Below, in pieces: positions 15,591 through 28,866 of a stretch of DNA of 64,000 nucleotides; position 1 is the stretch's first letter; each line of letters begins with the position of its first letter. The DNA is from Planotetraspora kaengkrachanensis (lineage in GTDB: Bacteria; Actinomycetota; Actinomycetes; Streptosporangiales; Streptosporangiaceae). A program made the translations under genes and the position numbers. Location of the stretch: positions 186,001 to 250,000 of the forward strand of contig NZ_BONV01000013.1 of NCBI RefSeq assembly GCF_016862895.1, read 5' to 3'. The notes beneath the pieces are model-generated. The model was not told the DNA's origin. It ran no database searches and was given only the letters and a program-made list of their open reading frames with translations.

Positions 15591-16739
15591 TCAGTCCACC
15601 GACCAGGCCCGCTCGAGCGCCTTGGGCAGTCCCCACCAGCCCAGCGGCGTGAGCACCTCCGCCTTGTCCACGATGCCGAGGTGCGCCCACAGCGGGGTGA
15701 CGGCCGTGAAGAGCATCTCGGTCGCCTCGAGGTCCTCCGGGTCGTCCGGCTCGACGTCGATGTCCTCGGAGTCGGCGATGAACCGGGCGATCCGCTCCGG
15801 CGAGGCGAGCACTCCCGGGCCGTAGCGGGCCAGGGTGATCACCACCGCCAGCCAGTCGGCGTGGTGAATCGCGCAGAGGGAGGCGAGGATCGAGTCCTCG
15901 TGGCTCAGCTCCCCCTCCATGTCGAAGAAGCGGGCCGCGTCCTCCTCGTCGGGAAGGTCGGAGATCGGGGCGGCGATCCCGGCGGCGACGGCGAGCCACA
16001 GGTCCTCGTCCCGCTCGGGCAGGATCCCGTCCTCGAGCCCGGCGCACGCCCGCAGGATGTTGCCGGGATAGCCCTGCTGGGTCAGCGTGACGCGCAGCCG
16101 TCCGGCGGCGGACCGCAGGTCCTGGGACGGGAGAGGCGGTTCAGGCAGGTCGCCGAGCACACGGCGAAGCTCGCTGAGCGCGAAGGCCTCCTCCTCGTCC
16201 CAGGCGGCGAACAACTCCCGGTCCTGCTCGTCGCTGACGACGACGTTCGGAACCCGCCCGTCGGGCAGAGCCGTGGTGAGCCAGTGCTCCTGCAACTCCT
16301 CGAAGGCGTGGCGGGCGTCCTGGTCACCGGCGGCCAGCGCGTCGGGGTCGATCTCGCCGGCCTGTACGAGCCCCTCGAGGAACTCGACCATGCGCCCGTA
16401 CATCTCGGTGGCGACGGGGCCGCGCTCGCTCTCCTCCGGCCACACGAAGTAACTGCGAGTGAGCAGGATCGGCTCGGTCCCGCTGGACTCGAGCCAGCGC
16501 TGGACGTCTCCCACCGTGGCCGATCCCGACTCGATGCGGGACAGGATCGCCCTGGCCGAGTCCCAGAACACGGCGGACAGCGGATTGCCCGCGGCCAGCA
16601 GTTCCTTGCGCAGGTCAGACAGGGAGACCAGGGCCTGCCCCGAGGGTACGGCCAGCAGGACGCGCGCCACGTCGCGCCGCGTCAGCGCCGCCGCCTGCCG
16701 TCCCGAATGCCTGACAGCGAAGTCCAGATCCAAGCTCAC
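15591..16739 (-). CDS. Hypothetical acidic protein, 382 aa
   Basis: I do not recognise a family. The protein is soluble, rich in Glu/Asp/Leu and helical, starting MSLDLDFAVRHSGRQAAALTRRDVARVLL. There is a conserved-looking aromatic patch (LLTRSYFVWPEESERG), a central acidic part (SDEQDRELFAAWDEEEAF) and a C-terminus containing PLWAHLGIVDKAEVLTPLGWWGLPKALERAW, which resembles the end of winged-helix or plasmid pRiA4b-like domains but is not diagnostic. GTG 16739 has only a weak ribosome site. It is divergent from the YyaL-type gene across 238 bp in which I see no other gene. Confidence 0.7.
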   Translation of the reverse strand: MSLDLDFAVRHSGRQAAALTRRDVARVLLAVPSGQALVSLSDLRKELLAAGNPLSAVFWDSARAILSRIESGSATVGDVQRWLESSGTEPILLTRSYFVWPEESERGPVATEMYGRMVEFLEGLVQAGEIDPDALAAGDQDARHAFEELQEHWLTTALPDGRVPNVVVSDEQDRELFAAWDEEEAFALSELRRVLGDLPEPPLPSQDLRSAAGRLRVTLTQQGYPGNILRACAGLEDGILPERDEDLWLAVAAGIAAPISDLPDEEDAARFFDMEGELSHEDSILASLCAIHHADWLAVVITLARYGPGVLASPERIARFIADSEDIDVEPDDPEDLEATEMLFTAVTPLWAHLGIVDKAEVLTPLGWWGLPKALERAWSVD

Positions 16740-16977
16740 GCCCCGTGAGCCTACGCTGGACGAGGCCGGAACACATCCCCGCCGCGTTCGTGGCGGTTCC
16801 TTGCCCTAGTAACGGAATGATCTGCTCGCTGTTTTCCCTGCTCGCGCGGGCGCCGACCCGGCCGCCGGGCGCGACCTGGGACAGGGCGCCCGGCTCACCC
16901 CGACGGAGGCCCTGTCGACGACCTGACCTCCCCGTGACCAGGAATCCTCACCCGTTTCCGTGTGAGAGGCTGGATCC

Positions 16978-19032
16978 ATGAACCGGCTTGGTGGCGCGAC
17001 CTCGCCTTACCTGCTGCAGCACGCCGACAACCCGGTCGACTGGTTCCCCTGGGGCGACGAGGCGTTCGACGAGGCCCGCAAGCGCGACGTGCCGCTGCTG
17101 ATCAGCGTCGGTTACTCCGCCTGCCACTGGTGCCACGTCATGGCGCACGAGTCCTTCGAGGACCCCGCGACGGCTCAGATGATGAACGAGCTGTTCGTCA
17201 GCATCAAGGTCGACCGCGAGGAACGCCCGGACGTCGACGCCGTCTACATGGGGGCCACCCAGGCGATGACCGGGCAGGGCGGCTGGCCCATGACCGTCTT
17301 CGCCACGCCGGACGGGGCTCCGTTCTACGCGGGCACCTATTTCCCCCGGGCGCGCTTCCAGCAGCTTCTCCAGGGCGTCTCCCAGGCCTGGCGCGAGGAC
17401 AGGAAGGCCGTCGTCGCGCAGGGGGCGACGGTGGTCGCGGCGCTCAACGAGCGCGCGGGGCTTCCCCAGGGGGCGCCGCCCGCCGCGCCGATGCTGGAGG
17501 CCGCGGTCCGCAACCTCGCCCAGAGCTTCGATCCGCGCAGGGGCGGCTTCGGCGGCGCGCCCAAGTTCCCGCCGTCCATGGTCCTGGAGTTCCTCCTCAG
17601 GCACGGCACCCCCGACGCCCTCGCCATGGCGGAGAAGACGATGGACGCCATGGCCAGAGGCGGCATCTACGACCAGCTCGCCGGAGGCTTCGCGCGCTAC
17701 TCGGTGGACGCCGGCTGGGTCGTACCGCACTTCGAGAAGATGCTCTACGACAACGCCCTGCTGCTGCGGGTCTACACGCACTGGTGGCGTTCCACCGGGT
17801 CGGTGCTCGCCAGGCGGATCGCTCTGGAGACCGCCGACTGGCTGCTGCGCGAGATGCGCACGCCCGAGGGCGGCTTCGCCTCCGCTCTGGACGCCGACAG
17901 CGAGGGCCAGGACGGCACGCACGGAGAGGGCCTGTTCTACGTCTGGACCCCCGAGCAGCTCCGAGCCTTGCTCGGTGACGACGACGGCGCCTGGGCGGCC
18001 TCGCTCTTCGAGGTGACCGGCACGTTCGAGCACGGCACGTCCGTCCTCCAGCTTCTCGCCGACCCCGAGCCCGACGACGACGCCCGGTTCGACCGGGTCC
18101 GTACGGCACTGCTCGCGGCCCGCGAGGAGCGGCCGCGGCCGGGGCGGGACGACAAGGTCGTCGCATCCTGGAACGGCCTGGCCGTGTCCGCCCTCGCGGA
18201 GGCCGGCGCCCTGTTCGACCGTCCCGACCTGGTGGAGGCCGCCCGGGCCGCCGCCGTGCTCCTCGACGAGCTGCACGCCGCGGCCGAGACCCCCGCGAAC
18301 GACACCGTGGACTCCCCCGCGAACGACACGGCGAACTACGCGGCGGACGCCGGTCAGGTACGGCTGCGCCGCACGTCACGCGACGGGCGGGGCGGCGACA
18401 ACGCGGGCGTGCTCGAGGACTACGCGAACGTGGCGGAGAGCTTCCTCGTGCTCTACGGCGTGACGGGGGAGACACGGTGGTTCCGCCGAGCGGGAGGCCT
18501 CCTGGAGACACTGCTCGCGCGGTTCCCCGACGGGTCGGGCGGCTTCTACGACTCCCCCGACGACGGCGAGCGGCTGTTCCAGCGGCCGCAGGACCCGACC
18601 GACAACGCCACGCCGTCAGGTCAGTTCGCCGCCGCCGGAGCGTTGCTGTCCTACGCCGCGCTCACCGGATCGGCGCGGCACAGGGAGGCGGCCGAGGCGG
18701 CTCTCGGCGCGGTCTCTGTGCTGGCGGCCGAGTACGCCAGGTTCGCCGGCTGGGGTCTCGCGGTGACGGAGGGCACGCTGAACGGGCCGGTCGAGGTGGC
18801 CGTCGTCGGCGCCGCCGACGATCCTCGTACCAGGGCGCTCCATCGGGCCGCCCTGATGTCGGGCGTGCCGGGACTGGTCGTCGCCCTCGGGCCCGGGGGG
18901 ACGGCGGACGTACCGCTCCTGGAGGGCCGCGGCCTGGTCGGCGGCGAGCCGGCGGCCTACGTGTGCCGCGGATTCGCCTGCCGCGCCCCGGTCACCACGC
19001 CTGCGGAGCTGCGCGCCCAGTTGTCGGCGTGA
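16978..19032 (+). CDS. YyaL/DUF255 thioredoxin-fold and glycosidase-like protein
   Basis: 684 aa, full length for the family (human SPATA20, M. tuberculosis Rv1084). The N-terminus is a thioredoxin-like DUF255 domain: [32 protein letters not shown] with a CxxC-type [15 protein letters not shown] and GGWPMTVF. The rest is an (alpha/alpha)6 barrel like N-acylglucosamine 2-epimerases ([38 protein letters not shown]). The activity is not established. Around residues 440-458 it has an unusual Asn/Asp-rich insert with PANDT twice and a near third (ANYAAD), probably a surface loop. A cell-wall PBP gene converges on it with 7 bp between stops. Confidence 0.93.
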   Translation: MNRLGGATSPYLLQHADNPVDWFPWGDEAFDEARKRDVPLLISVGYSACHWCHVMAHESFEDPATAQMMNELFVSIKVDREERPDVDAVYMGATQAMTGQGGWPMTVFATPDGAPFYAGTYFPRARFQQLLQGVSQAWREDRKAVVAQGATVVAALNERAGLPQGAPPAAPMLEAAVRNLAQSFDPRRGGFGGAPKFPPSMVLEFLLRHGTPDALAMAEKTMDAMARGGIYDQLAGGFARYSVDAGWVVPHFEKMLYDNALLLRVYTHWWRSTGSVLARRIALETADWLLREMRTPEGGFASALDADSEGQDGTHGEGLFYVWTPEQLRALLGDDDGAWAASLFEVTGTFEHGTSVLQLLADPEPDDDARFDRVRTALLAAREERPRPGRDDKVVASWNGLAVSALAEAGALFDRPDLVEAARAAAVLLDELHAAAETPANDTVDSPANDTANYAADAGQVRLRRTSRDGRGGDNAGVLEDYANVAESFLVLYGVTGETRWFRRAGGLLETLLARFPDGSGGFYDSPDDGERLFQRPQDPTDNATPSGQFAAAGALLSYAALTGSARHREAAEAALGAVSVLAAEYARFAGWGLAVTEGTLNGPVEVAVVGAADDPRTRALHRAALMSGVPGLVVALGPGGTADVPLLEGRGLVGGEPAAYVCRGFACRAPVTTPAELRAQLSA

Positions 19033-19039
19033 GCAGGCG

Positions 19040-23067
<4,028 letters not shown>

Positions 23068-23154
23068 CGATCACGCGGTAGCGGGCGGCGGGGGAAACAG
23101 CCGGATCGTCGGTGCCTGACCTGGCAACCCACCTCACGTAAGGTGGCTCGACAT

Positions 23155-24621
23155 ATGGCTGCTCATCACCCGGCGCCCCCGCCGCGCCACCTCCGACGAC
23201 TCCTGCGACCGCTGTCGCTGGGGGTCGCGCTGTCCCTGGCCCTGCCGCTCGCAGGCGTCTCCGCCGCGTGCTCCGCGTCGGAGGGCGCCGTGAGCGGCAG
23301 GGGGCCGGGAGGCAACACCCAGGGGGCCGCCGGAATCGGTGACCCCGACTTCCCCGAGGACGGCAACGGCGGCTACGACGCCGAACACTACGATCTGGCC
23401 CTCTCGTACGACCCCGCCTCCCGGCGCCTGTCCGGCACCGCGACCCTGCGGGCGACTGCCGTACAGGATCTGACGGCCTTCGACCTCGACCTGCACGGAC
23501 TCACGGTGAGCCAGGTCACCGTCGACGGGGCCGCCGCCCGGTTCGGCAGGCGCGACGACGAGCTGACGATCTCCCCGGCGACGCGGATCGCCAAGAACAC
23601 GAAGTTCGAGGTCACGGTCGCCTACGCCGGGGTGCCGGATCCGATCCGCAACTACGCCAACCTGGGGACCTACGGGTTCATCGCGACGCCGGACGGGTCG
23701 TTCGTCACCTGCGAGCCCAACGGGGCCAAGACCTGGTTCCCCTCGAACGACCACCCTTCGGACAAGGCGTCGTACGGCTTCACGATCACGGTGCCCGCGG
23801 GAGTCACCGCGATAGCGAACGGCGAGCTCGCCTCCCCGCCGTCGACGAGCGACGGCAGGACCACGTTCGTGTGGCGGGAGAGGCATCCCATGGCCTCCTA
23901 CCTCGCGACGATGACGACGGGCAGGTTCGAGACGCGCACCGGGAAGAGCACCGCCGGCATCCCGATCTACGCGGCCGTCGACCCCGCCTTCCACGGTTCG
24001 CTGGACACGCTGTACACGAAGACCGGGGAGATCACCGACTACTGGTCGACCGTCTTCGGCCCCTACCCGTTCTCCTCGACCGGCGCCGTGGTCGACGACT
24101 ACGCCGCCGGGTACGCGCTGGAGAACCAGACCAAGCCGATCTACGGGGGGTTCACCCCGGATTCCGGGGTCATGGCCCACGAGCTGGCCCATCAGTGGTT
24201 CGGCGACAGCGTGAGCATCACCCGCTGGAAGGATCTGTGGCTGAACGAGGGGTTCGCCACGTACGCCGAGTGGCTGTGGTCGGAGCACGAGGGCGGCTCG
24301 ACGGCCGACACGGTCTTCCGCAACTACTACGCGAAGACGGCCGACCCCATGTGGGGCTACCCGCCGGGGCGGGCCCAGCGCGCCGACCTGTTCAACGGCT
24401 CGGTGTACACCCGGGGAGCCATGACGCTGCACGCGCTGCGCAGGCAGATCGGCGACCCGACGTTCTTCACGCTGATCAAGAAGTGGACCGCCTCCCACCA
24501 GTACGGCAACGCCACCACCGAGCAGTTCGTCAGCATGGCCGAGCAGACCTCAGGCAAGGACCTGTCGGGGCTGTTCGACGCGTGGCTGTTCCAGCCGCGG
24601 CGCCCCGCGGCCGTCGCCTGA
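23155..24621 (+). CDS. Secreted M1-family metallopeptidase (putative lipoprotein)
   Basis: 488 aa, with a signal peptide whose end, GVSAAC, reads as a lipobox (Cys about 39), so it may be anchored outside the membrane. It has the M1 aminopeptidase N-terminal beta domain (YDLALSYDPASRRLSGTATL), substrate/exopeptidase region YALENQTKP (GxMEN-like, with Met replaced by Leu), and zinc motif HELAHQWFGD followed by WLNEGFATYAEW. It stops soon after the catalytic domain, shorter than aminopeptidase N (about 870 aa), as in other actinobacterial secreted M1 proteins. ATG 23155 has AAGGTGG upstream. Confidence 0.92.
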   Translation: MAAHHPAPPPRHLRRLLRPLSLGVALSLALPLAGVSAACSASEGAVSGRGPGGNTQGAAGIGDPDFPEDGNGGYDAEHYDLALSYDPASRRLSGTATLRATAVQDLTAFDLDLHGLTVSQVTVDGAAARFGRRDDELTISPATRIAKNTKFEVTVAYAGVPDPIRNYANLGTYGFIATPDGSFVTCEPNGAKTWFPSNDHPSDKASYGFTITVPAGVTAIANGELASPPSTSDGRTTFVWRERHPMASYLATMTTGRFETRTGKSTAGIPIYAAVDPAFHGSLDTLYTKTGEITDYWSTVFGPYPFSSTGAVVDDYAAGYALENQTKPIYGGFTPDSGVMAHELAHQWFGDSVSITRWKDLWLNEGFATYAEWLWSEHEGGSTADTVFRNYYAKTADPMWGYPPGRAQRADLFNGSVYTRGAMTLHALRRQIGDPTFFTLIKKWTASHQYGNATTEQFVSMAEQTSGKDLSGLFDAWLFQPRRPAAVA

Positions 24622-24625
24622 GGGG

Positions 24626-25840
24626 TCAGGAGAAGATCAGCTTGTGCCCGTCGCGCCGCAGGGCGCTCAGCACCTCGTCGCAGTGCGCGGGACCCCGGGT
24701 CTCCAGTTGCAGCAGGACCTCGACCTCGTCCAGGTGCAGGCGGGCGCCCATCCGTTCGTGGACCACGTCGAGCACGTTGACGCCCAGGTCGGCCAGCCTG
24801 CCGAGCAGCGCCGCGAGGGCGCCGGGACGGTCGGTCAACCGGATGCGGAACGCGAGATAACGCCCGGCCGCCGCCAGACCGTGCCTGAGCACGCGGGCGA
24901 GCAGCAGCGGATCGATGTTCCCGCCGGACAGCACCACGACCACGGGCGGCTCGAACGCGTGCGGCTGGTCGAGCAGCGCCGCCACCCCGGCGACGCCGGC
25001 GGGCTCGACGACCAGCTTCGAGCGCTCGAGGCACACCAGCAGGGCACGTGACAGGGACTCCTCAGAGACCGTCACCACGCTGTCGACCAGGTAGTGGATC
25101 AGTTCGAACGGCAGCTCGCCCGGGCGTCCCACCGCGATCCCGTCGGCCATCGTGAACGAGGGCTCGACCATCACCGGGTGCCCGGCGGCGAGCGACTCCG
25201 GATAGGCGGCCGCCCGCTCAGCCTGGACCCCGACCACCCTGATCCCCGGCCGCTGCGACTTCACGGCCAGCGCCACACCGGCGGCCAGGCCGCCGCCGCC
25301 GATCGGCAGCACGATGGTGGCCGCCTCCGGCAACTGCTCAAGGATCTCCAGGCCGACCGTGCCCTGCCCGGCGACGATGTCCGGATGGTCGAACGGATGG
25401 ATGAACAGGGCGCCCGTCTTCTCGGCGTGCTCCTTGGCCGCCTCGAGCGCCACGTCGACCGAGTGCCCGGCGAAGACGACATCAGCGCCGTACGCCCGGG
25501 TGGCCTCGACCTTGGGCAGCGGCGCACCCTCCGGCATGTAGACCGTCGCCTTGGCGCCGAGCAGCCCGGATCCGAGCGCCACGCCCTGGGCGTGGTTGCC
25601 GGCGCTCGCGGCCACGACCCCGCGCGCCCGCTCCTCGTCGGTCAGCCGCGCGATGCGCACGTAGGCGCCGCGGACCTTGAACGACCCGGCCCGCTGGAGG
25701 TTCTCGCACTTGAGATACACCGGTCCGCCGACCGTCTCCGACAGCACGCGGGAGTGGACCACCGGAGTGTGCGCGATCACGTCGTCAAGGAGGTCACGCG
25801 CGGAGACGACGTCCTCGAACGTCATCTGTGGGACAGCCAT
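24626..25840 (-). CDS. ilvA: Threonine ammonia-lyase (catabolic type with one ACT domain)
   Basis: About 404 aa. A PLP enzyme that deaminates threonine to 2-oxobutanoate, feeding isoleucine synthesis or degradation. The PLP lysine is in AGSFKVRGAY. Other fold type II motifs are AASAGNHAQGVA, PIGGGGLAAGVA and LSGGNIDP. A single ACT domain ends the protein (FRIRLTDRPGALAALLGRLADLGVNVLDVVHER), the layout of short threonine dehydratases rather than the long two-ACT IlvA. ATG 25840 is chosen, with ATG 25849 also possible. A LysE-type exporter gene lies 27 bp upstream on the same strand. Confidence 0.94.
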   Translation of the reverse strand: MAVPQMTFEDVVSARDLLDDVIAHTPVVHSRVLSETVGGPVYLKCENLQRAGSFKVRGAYVRIARLTDEERARGVVAASAGNHAQGVALGSGLLGAKATVYMPEGAPLPKVEATRAYGADVVFAGHSVDVALEAAKEHAEKTGALFIHPFDHPDIVAGQGTVGLEILEQLPEAATIVLPIGGGGLAAGVALAVKSQRPGIRVVGVQAERAAAYPESLAAGHPVMVEPSFTMADGIAVGRPGELPFELIHYLVDSVVTVSEESLSRALLVCLERSKLVVEPAGVAGVAALLDQPHAFEPPVVVVLSGGNIDPLLLARVLRHGLAAAGRYLAFRIRLTDRPGALAALLGRLADLGVNVLDVVHERMGARLHLDEVEVLLQLETRGPAHCDEVLSALRRDGHKLIFS

Positions 25841-25867
25841 GCCGCCCATCCTCTCGTACGGCGCCGC

Positions 25868-26515
25868 TTACGGCGTGGCGACCACGGCACGCGAGCGGTC
25901 GGCGGCCAGCTTGACCGCGAACGCGCCCAACACGGTGCCCATGACGTAACGCTGGAACCGCAGCCAGGTGGGCCGCGTACCGAAGAACACCGCGAGACCT
26001 CCCGCGCTCAGCACGATGAGGGTGTTGACCACCATGCTGATCACGATCTGCACGCTGCCCAGCAGGAAGCTCTGCGCCATCACGTGACCCGCGGAGGGGT
26101 CGATGAACTGCGGCAGCAGGGACATGTACATGATCGCGGCCTTCGGGTTGAGCAGGTTGGTGACCAGCCCCATCAGGAACAGCTTCCTGGGCGGGTCCGG
26201 CTTGAGGGCCTTCGGTTCGAAGATCGACGTGCCGCCCGGCTTGAGGGTCTTCCACGCGAGGTAGAGCAGGTAGCCCGCACCGGCGAGCTTGATCGCGACG
26301 TACGCCTCGGGCACCAGGGCGAACACCGCGGTCAACCCCAGGCAGGTGGCCGCCAGGTAGGCGAGGAATCCCACGGCGACGCCGCTCAGGGACACCAGCC
26401 CCGCCCGGCGTCCCTGGGTGATCGAACGGGACACCAGATAGACCATGTTCGGCCCGGGCGTCAGGACCATGCCCAACGCCACGAGAGTGATCCCCGCCAA
26501 CGCCCCGAGACTCAT
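25868..26515 (-). CDS. LysE/RhtB-family amino acid exporter
   Basis: 215 aa with five to six membrane helices. Family motifs: LVALGMVLTPGPNMVYLVSRSI at the N-terminus, GVAVGFLAYLAATCLGLTA and VTNLLNPKAAIMYMSLLPQF. RhtB relatives export threonine or homoserine; placement directly upstream of threonine dehydratase on the same strand supports a threonine-related role (inference). ATG 26515 has AAGGGTGA upstream; GTG 26524 is an alternative. Confidence 0.93.
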   Translation of the reverse strand: MSLGALAGITLVALGMVLTPGPNMVYLVSRSITQGRRAGLVSLSGVAVGFLAYLAATCLGLTAVFALVPEAYVAIKLAGAGYLLYLAWKTLKPGGTSIFEPKALKPDPPRKLFLMGLVTNLLNPKAAIMYMSLLPQFIDPSAGHVMAQSFLLGSVQIVISMVVNTLIVLSAGGLAVFFGTRPTWLRFQRYVMGTVLGAFAVKLAADRSRAVVATP

Positions 26516-26554
26516 GCGAGTCACCCTTCACCCGTCGAACCGCCGTCACACAGG

Positions 26555-27520
26555 TTAGCGGGGCGCCCAGTAACGATCGGCGGCGAGGATCAGCCCGGCG
26601 GCGCCGATGAGCCCGGCGTCCTGGCCGAGCGTCGCGGGCACCACACGGACCCTCGAGGAGAACTCCAGGCGCACGTGCTCGCGAAGGGCCTGCTCAAGGG
26701 GATCGAACAGGAGCGGCCCGGCCTGGGAGAGCCCGCCGCCGATGGTCACGACGTCGAGGTCGCACAGATGGGTGGCCGAGGCGATCGCGATGCCGACGGC
26801 GCGTCCGGCCCTGACCATCGCCGCGGAGGCGACCGGGTCCCCCGCGGCCGCGTCCAGAGCCAGGCGGCGGCCGTTCGCCACGGCGGCCTCCTCGTAGAGC
26901 CCCTCACTCTGCGGGGACGATCCCGGCGTCCACCCCCGGGCGAGGGCCCACTCGACGAGCCCCGGCCCGCGGGCGACGGCCTCCAGGCACCCTCTGCCGC
27001 CGCACCGGCACGGCGGCCCATCCGGGTCCACGACCACGTGCCCGATGTGACCGGCGTTCCCCGTGCCTCCGTCGATCAGGCGGCCGCCGAGGATGAGCCC
27101 GCCGCCGACGCCGGTGGAGACCACCATCCCCAGCATGTTGTCCGAGCCCCGGCCGGCGCCCTGCCAGTGCTCGGCTATGGCCACGCAGACCGCGTCGTTG
27201 TGGATGCGGACCGGAACGCCGGGAAAGCGCCCGGCGAGCCGCTCCCGGAGCGGGAAGCCCCGCCAGCCGGGCATGTTCAGCGGCGAGACCTCACCGGACG
27301 GCCAGGCCATCGGACCGCCCGAGCCGATGCCGACGCCGGCGACGTCCTCCGGCGAGCCGACGCCGTCGAGGAGGTCGACGAGCGCGTCCCACAGGGTCTC
27401 GGCGTCGCCTCCCGGAGGTGTCGCGACACGCTCGGAGGAGATCAGCGCCCCGTCCGGCCCGACCAGTCCCGCGGCGAACTTCGTCCCGCCGATGTCGACG
27501 GCCAGCACCAGGTCTGCCAC
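26555..27520 (-). CDS. ROK-family sugar kinase (glucokinase-like)
   Basis: 321 aa. Phosphate-binding motif LAVDIGGTKFAAGLV at the N-terminus, sugar-binding IHNDAVCVAIAEHW, STGVGGGLI, and the ROK zinc motif GHIGHVVVDPDGPPCRCGGRGCLEA with the CxCGxxGCxE pattern. It most likely phosphorylates glucose or a related hexose; no repressor helix-turn-helix is present. GTG 27520 lies 2 bp after the FIST gene stop, so the two are probably one transcript. The pairing with a FIST sensor has no obvious explanation. Confidence 0.94.
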   Translation of the reverse strand: MADLVLAVDIGGTKFAAGLVGPDGALISSERVATPPGGDAETLWDALVDLLDGVGSPEDVAGVGIGSGGPMAWPSGEVSPLNMPGWRGFPLRERLAGRFPGVPVRIHNDAVCVAIAEHWQGAGRGSDNMLGMVVSTGVGGGLILGGRLIDGGTGNAGHIGHVVVDPDGPPCRCGGRGCLEAVARGPGLVEWALARGWTPGSSPQSEGLYEEAAVANGRRLALDAAAGDPVASAAMVRAGRAVGIAIASATHLCDLDVVTIGGGLSQAGPLLFDPLEQALREHVRLEFSSRVRVVPATLGQDAGLIGAAGLILAADRYWAPR

Positions 27521-27522
27521 GG

Positions 27523-28710
27523 TCAGGCTCCTACGGGGGGAGAGGAGGAGAACACGAGGATCGAGGCGGTGAAGCCGTGGACGTGGTTCTGCCCGCTGAC
27601 GGGGCCCACCTCGCCCGCGGCGAAGAATCCCGCCACGCCGATCGGACCGAGCGTATCCCGCACGGCGAGAGCGTCATGATCGGGCGTGCCGAACATCGCG
27701 GAGCCGCGCCCGTTGCAGGAGAACAGCAGCGCGCCGTCGACCCTGCCGACCTGCTCCAGGTGGGCGTCGAGCAGTTCGTAGAGGTCCTCGTCCGCGGTCT
27801 CCGCATCCCTGACCTGAAAGCGGACGGTCCTGCCGATCTCCAGCACGTCGCCGACGGCCACCGCCTCGCGTTCCGGATCGATGCCGAGCACCCCACGGAT
27901 GAGGAAGTCGCCCCGCTCGTGCCGTTCCGCGTACTCGTCCATCGCGACGCCGATCTGTAATCCCGAGGCGACGAGCTCGCGGTCCTCCTCGTCGAGATCG
28001 GTGACGATGTCCTCCAGCCGTGCGAGCGCGGGCTGGCCGGCGAGCTCCAGCAGCACGTTGTCCTCTGCGTGGGTGACGGCCATGCTCGGGCCGATCGGGC
28101 GGCACCCCTGGCTGACCACGGTTCCCACGCTCACGGCGCCGCTGAGCAGCACACCGATCGCGCCTTCCTCGTAGACCTCCCCGTCGGCGAACAACCGTAC
28201 GGATCCGCGGCCCTGCATGCCGTTGGCGAGCCCGCCGATGATGGGCAGCGCGCCGAGCGCCTCACTCGAGTGTTCGATGAACGCGTCGGTCGGGAAGCTG
28301 TACGGATCGGCGAGCAGGATGGCGACCCGGTCGTCGAGGCCTCGCTCCGGCAACCCCACGACCACGAACCTGTCGCTCGTCCGGAGGGTCTCCAGGGCGA
28401 ACGTGGTGACCTTGGCCTCGCCGAGGGACGCGGCCCACGCGCTCACGGCCGGCGTCAGTTCGACCCCTCTGGCATCACCGATCACTCCGGTCGCGCTGCA
28501 CCCGATGACATGCGCCTCCGGCGCCATGCTCATCGCCCGTCGCCCGGCCCTGCCGACCTCCTCGGGATCCTCTCCGCAGATGAAGAAGCACACCAGATCG
28601 GGCGGACCCGACAGGCCGGCGAGAGCCCGGTGGATCGCGGTCTCCGCGGCCTCCACCAGATCGGCGCCCACGGCGAGACCATCGGCGAAGCGGCTTGTCA
28701 ATACCGCCAT
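27523..28710 (-). CDS. FIST-domain sensor protein
   Basis: 395 aa with FIST_N (residues 30-230: DLVCFFICGEDPEEV, VIGCSATGVIGDARG, LADPYSFPTDAFIE, IIGGLANGM) and FIST_C (RGVLGIDPEREAVAVGDVLEIGRTVRFQVRD, ALLFSCNGRGSAMFG, GFFAAGEVGPVSGQNHVHGFTA). FIST domains bind small ligands such as amino acids; this one stands alone, without kinase or cyclase output domains. ATG 28710 has GGGGGCGGGG upstream. It contains a TTA codon (27958-27960). Divergent from the AAA/VWA pair. Confidence 0.93.
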   Translation of the reverse strand: MAVLTSRFADGLAVGADLVEAAETAIHRALAGLSGPPDLVCFFICGEDPEEVGRAGRRAMSMAPEAHVIGCSATGVIGDARGVELTPAVSAWAASLGEAKVTTFALETLRTSDRFVVVGLPERGLDDRVAILLADPYSFPTDAFIEHSSEALGALPIIGGLANGMQGRGSVRLFADGEVYEEGAIGVLLSGAVSVGTVVSQGCRPIGPSMAVTHAEDNVLLELAGQPALARLEDIVTDLDEEDRELVASGLQIGVAMDEYAERHERGDFLIRGVLGIDPEREAVAVGDVLEIGRTVRFQVRDAETADEDLYELLDAHLEQVGRVDGALLFSCNGRGSAMFGTPDHDALAVRDTLGPIGVAGFFAAGEVGPVSGQNHVHGFTASILVFSSSPPVGA

Positions 28711-28866
28711 AGCCCCGCCCCCTGTTCGCTAGCGGTTCCCTTGCCCGATTGTCCCCACTGAGGCGAGGACAACGCACATAACGCGTCACGCGATGGTCAA
28801 GATCCGGGATTTGGATCCGCCGAACGGGGATGCCGGATCCCCTGATGGGGACGTAGTCTCGGCAGC

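Noticed and set aside
28820-28850. Operator made of two GGATCC copies before the AAA gene
   Set aside because: Only a 6-bp palindrome repeated at irregular distance, easily due to chance in this GC-rich sequence.
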